Below are positions 11,716-25,489 of a stretch of 64,000 nucleotides of DNA, piece by piece. Position numbers and translations under genes: made by a program. The notes beneath the pieces are model-generated. The model made no database searches, had not been told where the DNA came from, and was given only the letters and a program-made list of their open reading frames with translations. Source of the stretch: Larimichthys crocea (taxonomy: Eukaryota > Chordata > Actinopteri > Sciaenidae); contig NC_040011.1 of assembly GCF_000972845.2 (NCBI RefSeq), positions 22,619,062-22,683,061 on the forward strand. Direction: 5' to 3'. How positions within the stretch are numbered: position 1 is the stretch's first letter; every line of letters begins with the position of its first letter.

Positions 11716-13454
11716 AGCGCGAGCATAGCTAACAGCAGTTACAGTTCGAAGAGTTGATGCAGAGCAGCTACAGGGAAACCAGGAACATTTTCTCAATAAA
11801 ATATGATCCAGTTTAAAAATCACAGGAATAGTTGGTGTATGACTTGTCCCGTAAAGTGTTATCTACTTGTACAGTGATTATACACAGACCACAGGCTTAC
11901 ATAGTGCAGAACAGGACATCAAATTATTTAAAATCATTGATTTTACGGGGGGAAGTTATGCAATGTTGCCTAAAAAAACATGCTTGATTTATTTTTATCT
12001 ATTTTAGATTATAATGATAACCCTGTGCAGTTGCATTGGACTCAGCACTGCATAGGTTTGGCATTTGCAGTCTACATTTTATTTAAATGATGAGTCACAT
12101 ACTTAGTCTATTCAGTGAAATGTATGCATGATAATTGGCGCTTATAATACTATCTTTTCTTCTTATAAATCCCTGCACACTGGAAATTATCTTAGACAGA
12201 TCATTTCTATGTCTTTGGTGTGTACTGTTTCTGAACCTGGCAAAGGGCATTTTTATAAAAGGCACCTAAAGACATTTTTAAGGCAAATCTTTTTTTGGAA
12301 TATTGAGTATTTGGAATAACAACTGAAAAATGATCTATGGATCATTGTATGATGCACTAAGGAAAATACTGAATGACCAAAGACATTAGGACTCATATTC
12401 TGAGGATCATAACTATATAAGATTTTTAAGGCAATCCGTCTACTATCAATGAAATATTTCAGTCTAGACTAAAGTAGTAGATCGACAACAGCACCCACAT
12501 CACCAGCTAAAAATCTATACACTCATCTAACAAACATGTACATAAACATCCTAGAAAAAAAGATATACTGCAGTTTATTTTTTCTTTATCTAACTACATT
12601 GATATTTGAACTCTTCTTTTTAAGGGTTTTGGCTACAGCAGGCAGACACCTTGACGTGCATAAAGGGTGCAAACAAAATAAATCATGTGCCAAAGCACCC
12701 ATAAAATAAAAATCACATAAACGCTGAGTGCAAGTCCAAATCGAGCCTATAAGCTTTCAATCGACACAGACCAGCAGACTGAGGAGAATCAGGGGCCAAC
12801 ACTATAAGATTTTGGCAAAATGACAAATAAAATGCTTCTTATTGAGTGTGTCTATAATTCTTCATAATCACAATTCATTATCATACCTCATACTGTAGGA
12901 AGTGAAATATTCAACAGCTTGAAAGAAATAGAACCTTCACTTCAGAAGGAGGTAAAGCATTACCGAATATATCAACTCTGGATCTTTTCATATGCAGCCA
13001 TTAAGACTATGTGCACAGACAAAGAGTGGTGATGTTTAATAGCAAACAGACACTGTAGCTACACCTGAGCACCCAAATGCTGCAAAACATGTAGACACAC
13101 AGAAAACTCCGCAGGCATCAATCTTTCATGCTCTGAAAATCAACCAAGGACAGTTGGAAGGAACCTGATGTGACTGTTTTAATCAGGCCAGAATCAGGGA
13201 GCAAATATAAATGACAAACACACACATACATCCGCACACTGAATGTTACATTTTCAACAGGATGTATATTTTCTGACTACTTCATTATAACGCAATGGGT
13301 AGTTTTCAATCAAGCCATTAATATTTTCAGTACTATTTTCAATTATTTAGCCAATTATAATTTTCAAAGTGATGTCTTCAGCTTCCTCGTTTTGTTCAAA
13401 CAACAATCCAAAATAAAGTTATTGAGTTCATTATTATGTTGCGCTGAAAAGTTG

Positions 13455-16215
13455 CAGAAACGTTTGGTTATCTAACATAACCTCAGTTCTTAGAATATAT
13501 GACGAGTGTCTCGCTATGGGGAGCAGCCTCCTGCAGCCCTGATAGAAGCATTTATCTCATCCGCCAATCTTGATTGGCCAGTGAATGTGTTCATCTGCGC
13601 CGCACCCAGTTGTCCATCTACTATTATAGTGCGCGCTGATAACATTCCCTCAATTCAATAAGCAAACCTCTTTTCACCGCCCAGCAAGAAGGGTCGTCTG
13701 GCGAGACACCTCACTCATATATTCTAAGAACTGAGGTTAGTTAGATAACCAAACGTTCTTCTTCATAATATTCACTCAGTGTCTCGCTATGGGATATGGT
13801 AGCTCCCGTATTGCCAGACAGTTATCGAACATACTGGCCAGTGAGGAGGGTCCATGGGTTCCCTTAGGACTCCAGGACCGCGCTTGCCACGCACAGCCCT
13901 GACACGTCAAGCATGTAGAACCGGATAAAAGTCAGAGGCGAGGACCAACTCGCTGCCGAACAAATGGTCCTGAACAGACCATCCCCTAAATAAAGCCCAG
14001 ATGTGGCCATCCCGCGGGTAGAGTGCGCACGCACACCTGTCCCCTGCTCGTATACGCCAAAGCTATAGCCTCCACCACCCAGTGGGCAAATTCTGCAAGC
14101 TCAATCGGGGAACACCCACCACCTTAGGTACAAAGACCGGGTTGGGCTTCAGAACCTTACGTGTGTTTCCCGGGGCGAACTGAGCGCACGCAGGGCTCAC
14201 AGATAGAGCATGATATCACTCACTCGCTTCGCAGAGGCGAGAGCCAGTAACAGCACTGTCTTAGGGACAGGTGTTTAAGGCTTGCTCCCAGCAATGGCTC
14301 AAATGGGGGCCTTTAAGCCCCTCCAGAAACCACCGCTAAATCCCACGGAGGTTTAGTGGTCTAGAGACAGGGAGAAGCCTAGGCGCGCCCTATAAAACCG
14401 CACACCAAAGGGTGGTTGGCCCGCTGTTTTGTCCCCAAATCCTATATGGCAGGCCGCTATAGCCGCCAGATAAACCTTAACCGTGGAAAAGGCTTTTCCT
14501 TTATCAATCAGGTCCTGTAAAACGACAATATTGGCTGGCACAGAACACTGAAAAGGGACGTGGCCTTGTTCGAGACACCACCGCTCCAACACTCCCCACT
14601 TAGAGTCGTAGAGCGACCTAGTGGATGGAGCTCTGGCTTTTGGATAGTGTTAACCACACTCTGCGGAAGCCCAGCAGTGGTCAAATGAGCAACTCACAGG
14701 CAGAGCCTGGCTTCAGCGTCCTCTCACAGACCTGCCCTCATAAATGCCACCCCAGCCAATAGGCTGGCATCCGTGGTGCCACCTTTCTGGACGAGACAGT
14801 GCCCATGGCACCCCCTGAGTCAGGAAAGATGGGGCCCGACAGTGGCACAGAGCCATCACGCAATCCGCCGTGAACGTTATCCACCGTGCACCATGACGCA
14901 CGGGATCCAGCCTCGAGCGAAGCAACCCAGCGCTGAAATTCCTGCATGTAAAGATGTAAAGGCTGAGACGGGTCACGTGGATGGCTGAAGCCATCAGAAC
15001 CAGCAGCTGAAGACACAGTCTGAACTGAACAGACCTGTGTCGACGGCTCCGGGCTCCCTCCTCGGCGGGAGGGGCGGGCCGGGCTGCTACGGCCGCTTCG
15101 GCATCTTGAAATGCGGCGGCTGGGAAGCGCTTGAGCAAACGATTTGCGCTGCACTGGAGGTGAAGGTGTGGGTGCTTTCCGAGGGAGACAAAATTTCCGA
15201 GGGAGACAAGCTGCCAACCGCTTGGGCTTGGTTGGCAGCGTCGGACGCCTGGAGGAGGCCGCAAATAGCCGGCTCGTGCTGCCCGGGCAGAGATGCGCAG
15301 CTACGGGGGCTTCCACCGGGAGGGCATTGGAGAGGAGACCCTGGGCTTCCAACGCCTCGCAGTCGAGGGATGCTGCGCCCGGGATGGGGCTCCTGTTGCT
15401 GTACGGGGAGCTCGGAGCTGCTCGCACTGGGCGGCCCAGTCATAGTCAGTCTACGGAACTTCCCGGCCATGACCTCGTCTCTCCTCCGCAGATGCGCCTA
15501 GGTCAGTGGTGGGGAGAAATGGGTCACCGGTCCGCAGAGGCTAGCTTGGCGGGCTAGCCTGCGTCTGAGGCTCTTGACCGTGAACACTTTGCAGTGTCCA
15601 CAGGACCAGGGAATTTCGAGGGCTAACCTGGTGTGGTCAACCCCCAGGCAGTACTGCACACCGGGTAGGTGTCTCCCTGAAATTTTATTCCCGCAGCAAC
15701 AAGCCAAGAGTCTCCTTGGTGTGAGGATTCTTAGTGGTCTCCATTTCGCCGACAAGCTGGAGTGGAGTGCTGTGAGAAAAGGTTGTGGCTAGCTGTGGTG
15801 TGCTAGCGTGGGTCGAGGGGGTGGGGGTAGCTGTGTGCTAGCTTAGCTCGACCGACTCGAGTGTCTGTGGAGGGGAGCCGAGAGGAATTCCGCCATGGAG
15901 GGGCCGGAAAGGAACTTACGGTCCGGTCTGGTATGAACGGACAAGCAGAACCAGAGCACAACACTATCGTCCGTGACGGAAGCTAGCAAAGATCCGTCTG
16001 GTGAACAGTTAAGCTAGTGAAAGCTCCGACAGATAAGTTCTCAGGTGAGAAGAGGTTTTGAATTGAGGGAATGTTATCCGCGCGCAATATATTAGTGATG
16101 GGACTACTGGGTGCGGCGCGGATGAACACTCATTCATCGGCCAATCAGGATTGGCGGATTGAGATCCATCAGTGCTGCAGGAGGCTGCATCCCCATAGCC
16201 AGACACCGAGTGAAT
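13455..16215 (-). mobile_element. DIRS-type retrotransposon, internally deleted (left arm copy)
   Basis: Minus-oriented mirror copy of the element at 25490-28250. Inverted terminal regions lie at about 13460-13790 and 16000-16215 (both contain GGCTGCAT or its relative and TGATTGGC). Inside, on the minus strand, are an N-terminal ORF1 piece with a CCCGNKISG zinc-binding-like motif (about 15670-15700), an RNase H-like stretch (about 14730-15010) and the N-terminal part of a tyrosine recombinase (14353-14592). The reverse-transcriptase core is absent and frames are broken more than in the right copy. Confidence 0.75.
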
Positions 16216-16864
16216 ATTATGAAGAAGAACTCATATTTATAAGCTGGACCGTCAATATGTTTGGCAGTTTTGTTTGAAACAAACAAAAACAGATTGATTT
16301 ATGATTAAACAATGATAAAAAAAAAATAGTAGTGTTTCATCCCTAATATCTAGTCTTAATTATAAAATCTGATGGATAATAAAATAGAAAGGGATGCAAA
16401 CTATTTTACTGTAGTTCCTTTCTGACTGCAAGAAATATGTCTTCTTTAAATATTTTTTAAGAAGCACTTTACAGCACTTTTTGTAAAGAGCATAAAAATG
16501 TTTACTCATTAACTCTGCCAGTGACTGCCTCATTAAGCAAAAATAAAAATAAGACTATACTGTTTTTCTTATTCATCTAAATTTATTCACAATTAGATTA
16601 TGAGATAACAATAATACAACATTATAAAATAATACAACTGAAAACTACATAAAACTTGTAACTGCCAGAGCACAAGAAAAACATCAGTGATGTTTCACAT
16701 TCACACACACAGCGAACAGTAGCACTTTTCTTCAGGGTCATCTGACAGTGAGCAGCAGCACAGAGCTGCTTGTTTACTGGCAACTAGGACATTTTTTTCT
16801 TTAAGTGAAGACAACAGTATAATACATTGTGACATGACAGAGAAAATACTGAATATGTAACCAC

Positions 16865-17265
16865 AGATACCAAGAGCCAAAAGTACGATGGGAAGACCAG
16901 ACAGAAGGGCATTACAGTAATCGAGTCTTGAAGTGATAAAAGCATGAATTGTTTTTCTGTGTCGGCCTGATTCAGGAAAGGTCTGACTTTGGCAAGGTTT
17001 CTGGGATGATAAAAGGCAGTTTTTGTAATGTTTTCGATGTGAGCCTCAAAGTTGAGGTCGGATTCCATGATTATTGCCAGATTTTTTTACTTCTCACTCT
17101 TTTGTGTGGAGAGCCAGGGAATGGAAGTGCTGAGCCAGGTAATCTCTCTGGGTTTTTGGGCTGAATTATTTGGTCTTATCCGATTGAGTTGTAAAAAATT
17201 GTTTGTCATTCAGTTATTTATTTCTGCTAAGCAATGACTAATGAACTAACTGTAATAGGACTGGC
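16865..17265 (-). mobile_element. L2-like LINE reverse-transcriptase fragment (left arm)
   Basis: Mirror of 24440-24840. The minus strand encodes MESDLNFEAHIENITKTAFY and then RNLAKVRPFLNQADTEK, text typical of the C-terminal reverse-transcriptase region of fish L2/CR1-group LINEs. A frameshift just after this text distinguishes it from the right copy. Dead fragment. Confidence 0.65.
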
Positions 17266-17313
17266 CCTGCAAGAACAGCAAGGCCCTGCAAAGAGCAGGT
17301 CACATACAAATAG

Positions 17314-17963
17314 TGTCAGGGACAGACTAGGACAAAGGACTCAGGCGCAGAGATGGTGTCAAAAAAACAGCAGGCTTTATTGAGTGGCGCAAGGTACGCC
17401 TCTTAAAAAAGTGATGAAACAAACGGGCTATGAAAACTACTATGGCTATGACAAGCTATGAAAACTACAGCTGTAAGGAGAGCAAATAAACGGCTATGGA
17501 GTAACAAAATAATAATCGCTCCAGTCAGGGAAGTACAACTTAAACTATCCATGTCTACGAAAACACTGTTCAAACAAAAGACGTCCAGCCGGAGGTAACC
17601 TAATTTAATAAGAAATAGCTTAACTAAAATCACTCCTAAAACTGGAGGCAGACTATCTAAGGGCGAAGAAATAAAAATCACTCCTAAGGAGGAAAAGCAA
17701 AGGGCTGAACTGAAATCTAGCACTAGAAACTCTAAACTGAATATGAAAAATACAAAGCAAAATCACTCTTTCGAGGAGGCGCTGAAGCGAAACAAGCTTG
17801 AAGAAATACTTGGGCTGGACTTGGGTCAAGGGCTGTGGTGGACGACGGGACAAAACACACTGGCAACAAGAAAAAGGGAGATGCAGACTATATGAACCCA
17901 TGGAGGTAATGGGGAACAGGTGGAGACAACCAAAACCCAGCTTGACTTCACCGCGGTGTGACA
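17314..17963 (-). mobile_element. Solo LTR with 5-bp target duplication (left arm)
   Basis: Begins TGTCAGGG and ends GTGTGACA, flanked on both sides by AATAG (17309-17313 and 17964-17968). This is the complement of the CTATT duplication around the right copy, so one insertion is present in both arms. Length is about 650 bp. No internal retroviral genes accompany it. Confidence 0.8.
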
Positions 17964-19351
17964 AATAGATGGTGCTCTATCTAAGAGTGCTGCAAGAATA
18001 TGTCATACATAAATATTTCAATTCAGTTATATCCACCAAATTCTCCACATCTTCATAACTTCATAATTTACTCCAGTGTTATTTTGACAGCTGTAGTTAT
18101 TTTGTGAATTCAGATTTTAAATACAAACAATGATCGGTTATAAAAAATTACACTTTGGTTTAGATTTGACTACCTATCATTAACAATAATATGATCAACT
18201 ATGAACACAGGCTACTTTCAAATAAAATAATGCATACATCAATGAAATGTTTATTTGAGGGTCCTGCCATTTCAGTTTATATAGTTCATATGCTGGATAA
18301 AACTAAAGAAATTGCATTTAATCAAATTACCACACATAGTAGCTGTTACATAATGAATTTAGACACATGACAGTGTGGGGTCCTGAGTCAGTCTTTTTAT
18401 TTTGTGACAAAAATCAACAAGGAATGGAAAAAGAATGGCTGAAACAATAGACAAATAATAAGACTAAACGGTGACCGTTTACTTTTTTTAATTGGTCGTA
18501 CGTCTATGTCTAAAAATATAAATGTGTCATATACGAGCCATGATCTTGTGAGTTTCACACACCCCCGATATACCAGATTCTACACATTTCAGAGGAAACA
18601 AGAAATTGACACCAGGGTCATCGCATGTTCATCGTCTGATTACTGACAACAAAAATTCTTTCTTTTTTTTACTCTTGGTCACTTTTTACAATAATTTTCA
18701 GCAATTTGCAGTGTTATCCAGCCACTTGCTGATGATTGGATGATTTTAACTCTAAATGTGTATTTTAATCCCATACAGTCTATGGCATGATTTAAAAACT
18801 TAATAATGTTGCTGAAATTAATTTAGTAAAAAATTCAAATGAATTTATTACAGGATTTTTAATGTGAAGTACGCTCTGGGTCGGGGGAAAAAAGTCTTTG
18901 ACAGATCTGGTGCTCATTCTCATGCATAAATAAGAAGGTTGTTGGACTTATATGGTGATTTTTGATCTATCTGGTCATCATCACACATATCCAGACATTT
19001 ACATCTGAAAAAACAGTTTTTATATCTCCATAATGTCCCCTGGACCTCCCTGGTCAATCGATGACCTTTGACCCAAATCTGTGCCATGAACAGAACTTTC
19101 AGCCATTCTAGAAGCAGCATTCTAGAATGGATTCCTTCTATAACACAGCAGTGAGGTGAGAGTCTCTCTTCAGTCTTCACTCACTCTTCAACCTGAACAC
19201 ACACTGTTCACTTGTGTCTGGAAGATCTGATCTGTTTGAATACTCTTGAGTCGTTGGTTGGACTGAAACATCGTTGTGAGAATTTCGTTGTAGCTTTGCC
19301 CTTAAAACCTGCTTGTTGAACCTGTTCTGTATTTTCATATACAGCAACAAA

Positions 19352-20433
<1,082 letters not shown>

Positions 20434-20465
20434 GTGAGTCATATTTGACATGCATTATGATCAGT

Positions 20466-20475
20466 TGAAAGTTCA
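20466..20475. other. Assembly gap (10 N) at the palindrome hinge
   Basis: Ten undetermined bases sit exactly between the inner end of the left arm and the second minisatellite block. True missing length is unknown; a run of ten is usually a placeholder. Confidence 0.98.
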
Positions 20476-20485
20476 NNNNNNNNNN

Positions 20486-21195
20486 CAGCCGAAAAAAGGT
20501 CCTGGGTTCTGGACTGGCAGTGGGGGCAGGAGGTTATCAGTGGTGGTCAAGGGACTGATGGAGTACAAACCACAGCCGAGTCTGGTTCTGACTGGCAGTG
20601 GTGGGCAGGAGGTTCATCAGTGGTGGTCAGAGGACATGGTAGAGTAGAACCACAGCCAGTCTGGTTCGGACTGGCAGTGTGGGCAGGAATTCATCAGTGG
20701 TGGTCAGAGGACATAGTGAGTAGAAACACACCCCAATCTGGTTCGGGACTGGCAGTGTGAGCAGGAGGTTCATCAGAGGTGGTCAGAGGACATGATGAGT
20801 ACAAACCACAGCCGATTCTGGTTCTGGACTGGCAGTGGTGGGCAGGAATTTCATCAGTGGTGGTCAGAGGACATGAGAGTAGGAACCACAAGCCGAGTCT
20901 GGTTCTGGACTGGGCAGTGTGAGCAGGAGGTTCATCAGAGGTGGTCAGAGGACATGGTGAGTAGAAACCACAGCGAGTCTGGTTCTGGACTGGCAGTGTG
21001 GGCAGGAATTCATCACGTGGTGGTCAGAGGACATAGTGGAGTAGAAACCACAGCCGAGTCTGGTTCTGACTGGAGTGTGGGCAGGAAGTTCATCAGTGGT
21101 GGTCAGACATGATGGAGTACAAACCACAGCCGAGTCTGTTCTGGACTGGCAGTGTGGGCAGGAGGTTCATCAGTGGTGGTCAGAGGACAGAGTGG
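20486..21195 (-). repeat. Second block of the 81-bp minisatellite at the hinge
   Basis: About nine units of the same 81-bp repeat as 5850-7810, in the same orientation. They are followed by a low-complexity junction (21196-21235, A-rich on +, ends in poly-A/AAAG) and then the right arm. On the minus strand it lies just downstream of gene D exon 5. Nearly every unit has a frame-breaking indel. It lacks the non-repeat first part of exon 6. Confidence 0.88.
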
Positions 21196-21277
21196 GAGAA
21201 GGAGGCACAAAAAGGCCAAAAAAGAAAAAAAAAAATGAACTTCAACTGATCATGAATGCATGTCAAATATGACTCAC

Positions 21278-22305
<1,028 letters not shown>

Positions 22306-23714
22306 TTTGTTGCTGTATATGAAAATACAGAACAGGTTCAACGAACAGGTTTTAAGGGCAAAGCCACAACAAAATTCTCACAACGATGTTTCAGTCCAAC
22401 CAACGACTCGAGTATTCAAACAGATCAGATCTTCCAGACACAAGTAAACAGTGTGTGTTCAGGTTGAAGAGTGAGTGAAGACTGAAGAGAGACTCTCACC
22501 TCACTGTTGTGTTATAGAAGGAATCCATTCTAGAATGCTGCTTCTAGAATGGCTGAAAGTTCTGTTCATGGCACAGATTTGGGTCAAAGGTCATCTGATT
22601 GACCAGGAAGGTCCAGGAGACATTATGGAGAATATAAACACTGTTTTTTCAGATGTAAATGTCTGGATATGTGTGATGATGACCAGATAGATCAAAAATC
22701 ACCATATTAAGTCCACAACCTTCTTATTTATGCATTGAGAATGAGCACCAGATCTGTCAAAGACTTTTTTCCCCCGACCCAGAGCAGTACTTCACATTAA
22801 AAATCCTGTAATAAATTCATTTTGAATTTTTTACTAAATTAATTTCAGCAACATTATTAAGTTTTTAAATCATGCCATAGACTGTATGGGATTAAAATAC
22901 ACATTTAGAGTTAAAATCATCCAATCATCAGCTAAGTGGCTGGATAACACTGCAAATTGCTGAAAATTATTGTAAAAAGTGACCAAGAGTAAAAAAAAGA
23001 AAAGAATTTTGTTTGTCAGTAATCAGACGATGAACATGTCGATGACCCTGGTGTCAATTTCTTGTTTCCTCTGAAATGTGTAGAATCTGGTATATCGGGG
23101 TGTGGTGAAACTCATAAGATCATGGCTCGTATATGACACATTTATATTTATTTAGACATAGACGTACTGACCTAATTACAAAAAAGTAAACGGTCACTCT
23201 GTTAGTCTTATTATTTGTCTATTGTTTCAGCCATTTCTTTTCCATTCCTTGTTGATTTTTGTCATCAAAATAAAAAGACTGACTCAGGACCCCACACTGT
23301 CATGTGTCTAAAGTTCATTATGTAACAGCTACTATGTGTGGTAATTTGATTAAATGCAATTTTCTTTAGTTTTATCCAGCATATGAACTATATAAACTGA
23401 AATGGCAGGACCCTCAAATAAACATTTCAGTTGATGTATGCATTATTTTATTTGAAAGTAGCCTGTGTTCATAGTTGATCATATTATTGTTAATGATAGG
23501 TAGTTAAATCTAAACCAAAGTGTAATTTTTTATAACCTGATCATTGTTTTGCATTTAAAATCTGAATTCACAAAATAACTACAGCTGTCAAAAATATACA
23601 CTGGAGTAAATTTATGAAGTTATGAAGATGTTGGAGAATTTGGTGGATATAACTGAATTTGAAATATTTATGTATGACTATTCTTGCAGCATCTTAGATA
23701 GAGCACCATCTATT

Positions 23715-24384
23715 TGTCACACCGCGGTGAAGTCAAGCTGGGTTTTGGTTGTCTCCACCTGTTCCCCATTACCTCCATGGGTTCATATAGTCTGCATCTC
23801 CCTTTTTCTTGTTGCCAGTGTGTTTTGTCCCGTGCGTCCACCACAGCCCTTGACCCAAGTCCACAGCCCAAGTATTTCTTCAAGCTTGTTTTCGCTTCAG
23901 CGCCTCCTCGAAAGAGTGATTTTGCTTTGTATTTTTCATAGTTCAGTTTAGAGTTTTTCTAGTGCTAGATTTTCAGTTCAGCCCTTTGCTTTTCCTCCTT
24001 AGGAGTGATTTTTATTTCTTGCCCTTAGATTAGTCTGCCTCCAGTTTTAGGAGTGATTTTTAGTTAAGCTATTTCTTATTAGATTAGGTTATCCTCCGGC
24101 TGGAGCGTCTTTTGTTTGAACCAGTGTTTTCGTAGACATGGATAGTTTTAAGTTGTACTTCCTCTGACTGGAGCGATTATTATTTTGTTACCTTCCATAG
24201 CCGTTTATTTTGCTCTCCTTACAGCTGTAGTTTTCATAGCTTTGTCATAGCCATAGTAGTTTTCATAGCCCGTTTTGTTTCATCACTTTTTTAAGAGGCG
24301 TACCTTGCTGCCACTCAATAAAGCCTGCTGTTTTTTGACACCATCTCTGCGCCTGAGTCCTGTGTCCTAGTCTGGTCCCTGACA
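23715..24384 (+). mobile_element. Solo LTR with CTATT target duplication (right arm)
   Basis: Begins TGTCACAC, ends CCCTGACA, and is flanked by CTATT at 23710-23714 and 24385-24389. It contains AATAAA about 65 bases before its end, as expected for an R/U5 boundary. Length is about 670 bp. No internal coding region, primer-binding site or partner LTR was seen, so it is the product of LTR-LTR recombination. The family was not determined. Confidence 0.82.
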
Positions 24385-24439
24385 CTATTGTATGTTGATC
24401 TGCTCTTTGCAGGGCCTTGCTGTTCTTGCAGGGCCAGTC

Positions 24440-24840
24440 CTATTAACAGTTAGTTCATTAGTTCATTGCTTAGCAGAAATAAATAACTGGATGACAAACA
24501 ATTTTTTACAAATCAATCAGGATAAGACCAAAATAATATTCAGCCCAAAAAACCCAGAGAGATTACCTGGCTCAGCACTTCCATTCCCTGGCTCTCCACA
24601 CAAAAGAGTGAGAAGTAAAAAAATCTGGCAATAATCATGGAATCCGACCTCAACTTTGAGGCTCACATCGAAAACATTACAAAAACTGCCTTTTATCATC
24701 CCAGAAACCTTGCCAAAGTCAGACCTTTCCTGAATCAGGCCGACACAGAAAAACTAATTCATGCTTTTATCACTTCAAGACTCGATTACTGTAATGCCCT
24801 TCTGTCTGGTCTTCCCATCGTACTTTTGGCTCTTGGTATC
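24440..24840 (+). mobile_element. L2-like LINE reverse-transcriptase fragment (right arm)
   Basis: Encodes NWMTNNFLQINQDKTKIIFS, then after a frameshift MESDLNFEAHIENITKTAFY, and then LIHAFITSRLDYCNALLSGL, the familiar C-terminal reverse-transcriptase text of L2/CR1-group LINEs in fish. It is truncated at both ends. The 5' edge lies near the solo LTR and the 3' part fades into AT-rich sequence. Confidence 0.75.
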
Positions 24841-25489
24841 TTGTGGTTACATATTCAGTATTTTCTCTGTCATGTCACAATGTATTATACTGTTGTTCTT
24901 CACTTAAAGAAAAGAAAATGTCCTAGTTGCCAGTAAACAAGCAGCTCTGTGCTGCTGCTCACTGTCAGATGACCCCTGAAGAAAAAGTGCTACTGTTTGC
25001 TGTGTGTGTGAATGTGAAACATCACTGATGTTTTTCTTGTACTCTGGCAGTTACAAGTTTTATGTAGTTTTCAGTTGTATTATTTTATAAATGTTGTATT
25101 ATTGTTATCTCATAATCTAATTGTGAATTAAATTTAGATGAATAAGAAAAACAGTATAGTCTTATTTTATTTTTGCTTAATGAGGCAGTCACTGGCAGAG
25201 TTAATGAGTAAACATTTTTATGCTCTTTACAAAAAGTGCTGTAAAGTGCTTCTTAAAAAATTATTTAAAGAAGACATATTTCTTGCAGTCAAAAAGGAAC
25301 TACAGTAAAATAGTTTGCATCCCCTTTCTATTTTATTATCCATCAGATTTTATAATTAAGACTAGATATTAGGGATGAAACACTACTATTTTTTTTTTAT
25401 CATTGTTTAATCATAAATCAATCTGTTTTTGTTTGTTTCAAACAAAACTGCCAAATATTTGACGGGTCCAGCTTATAAATATGAGTTCT

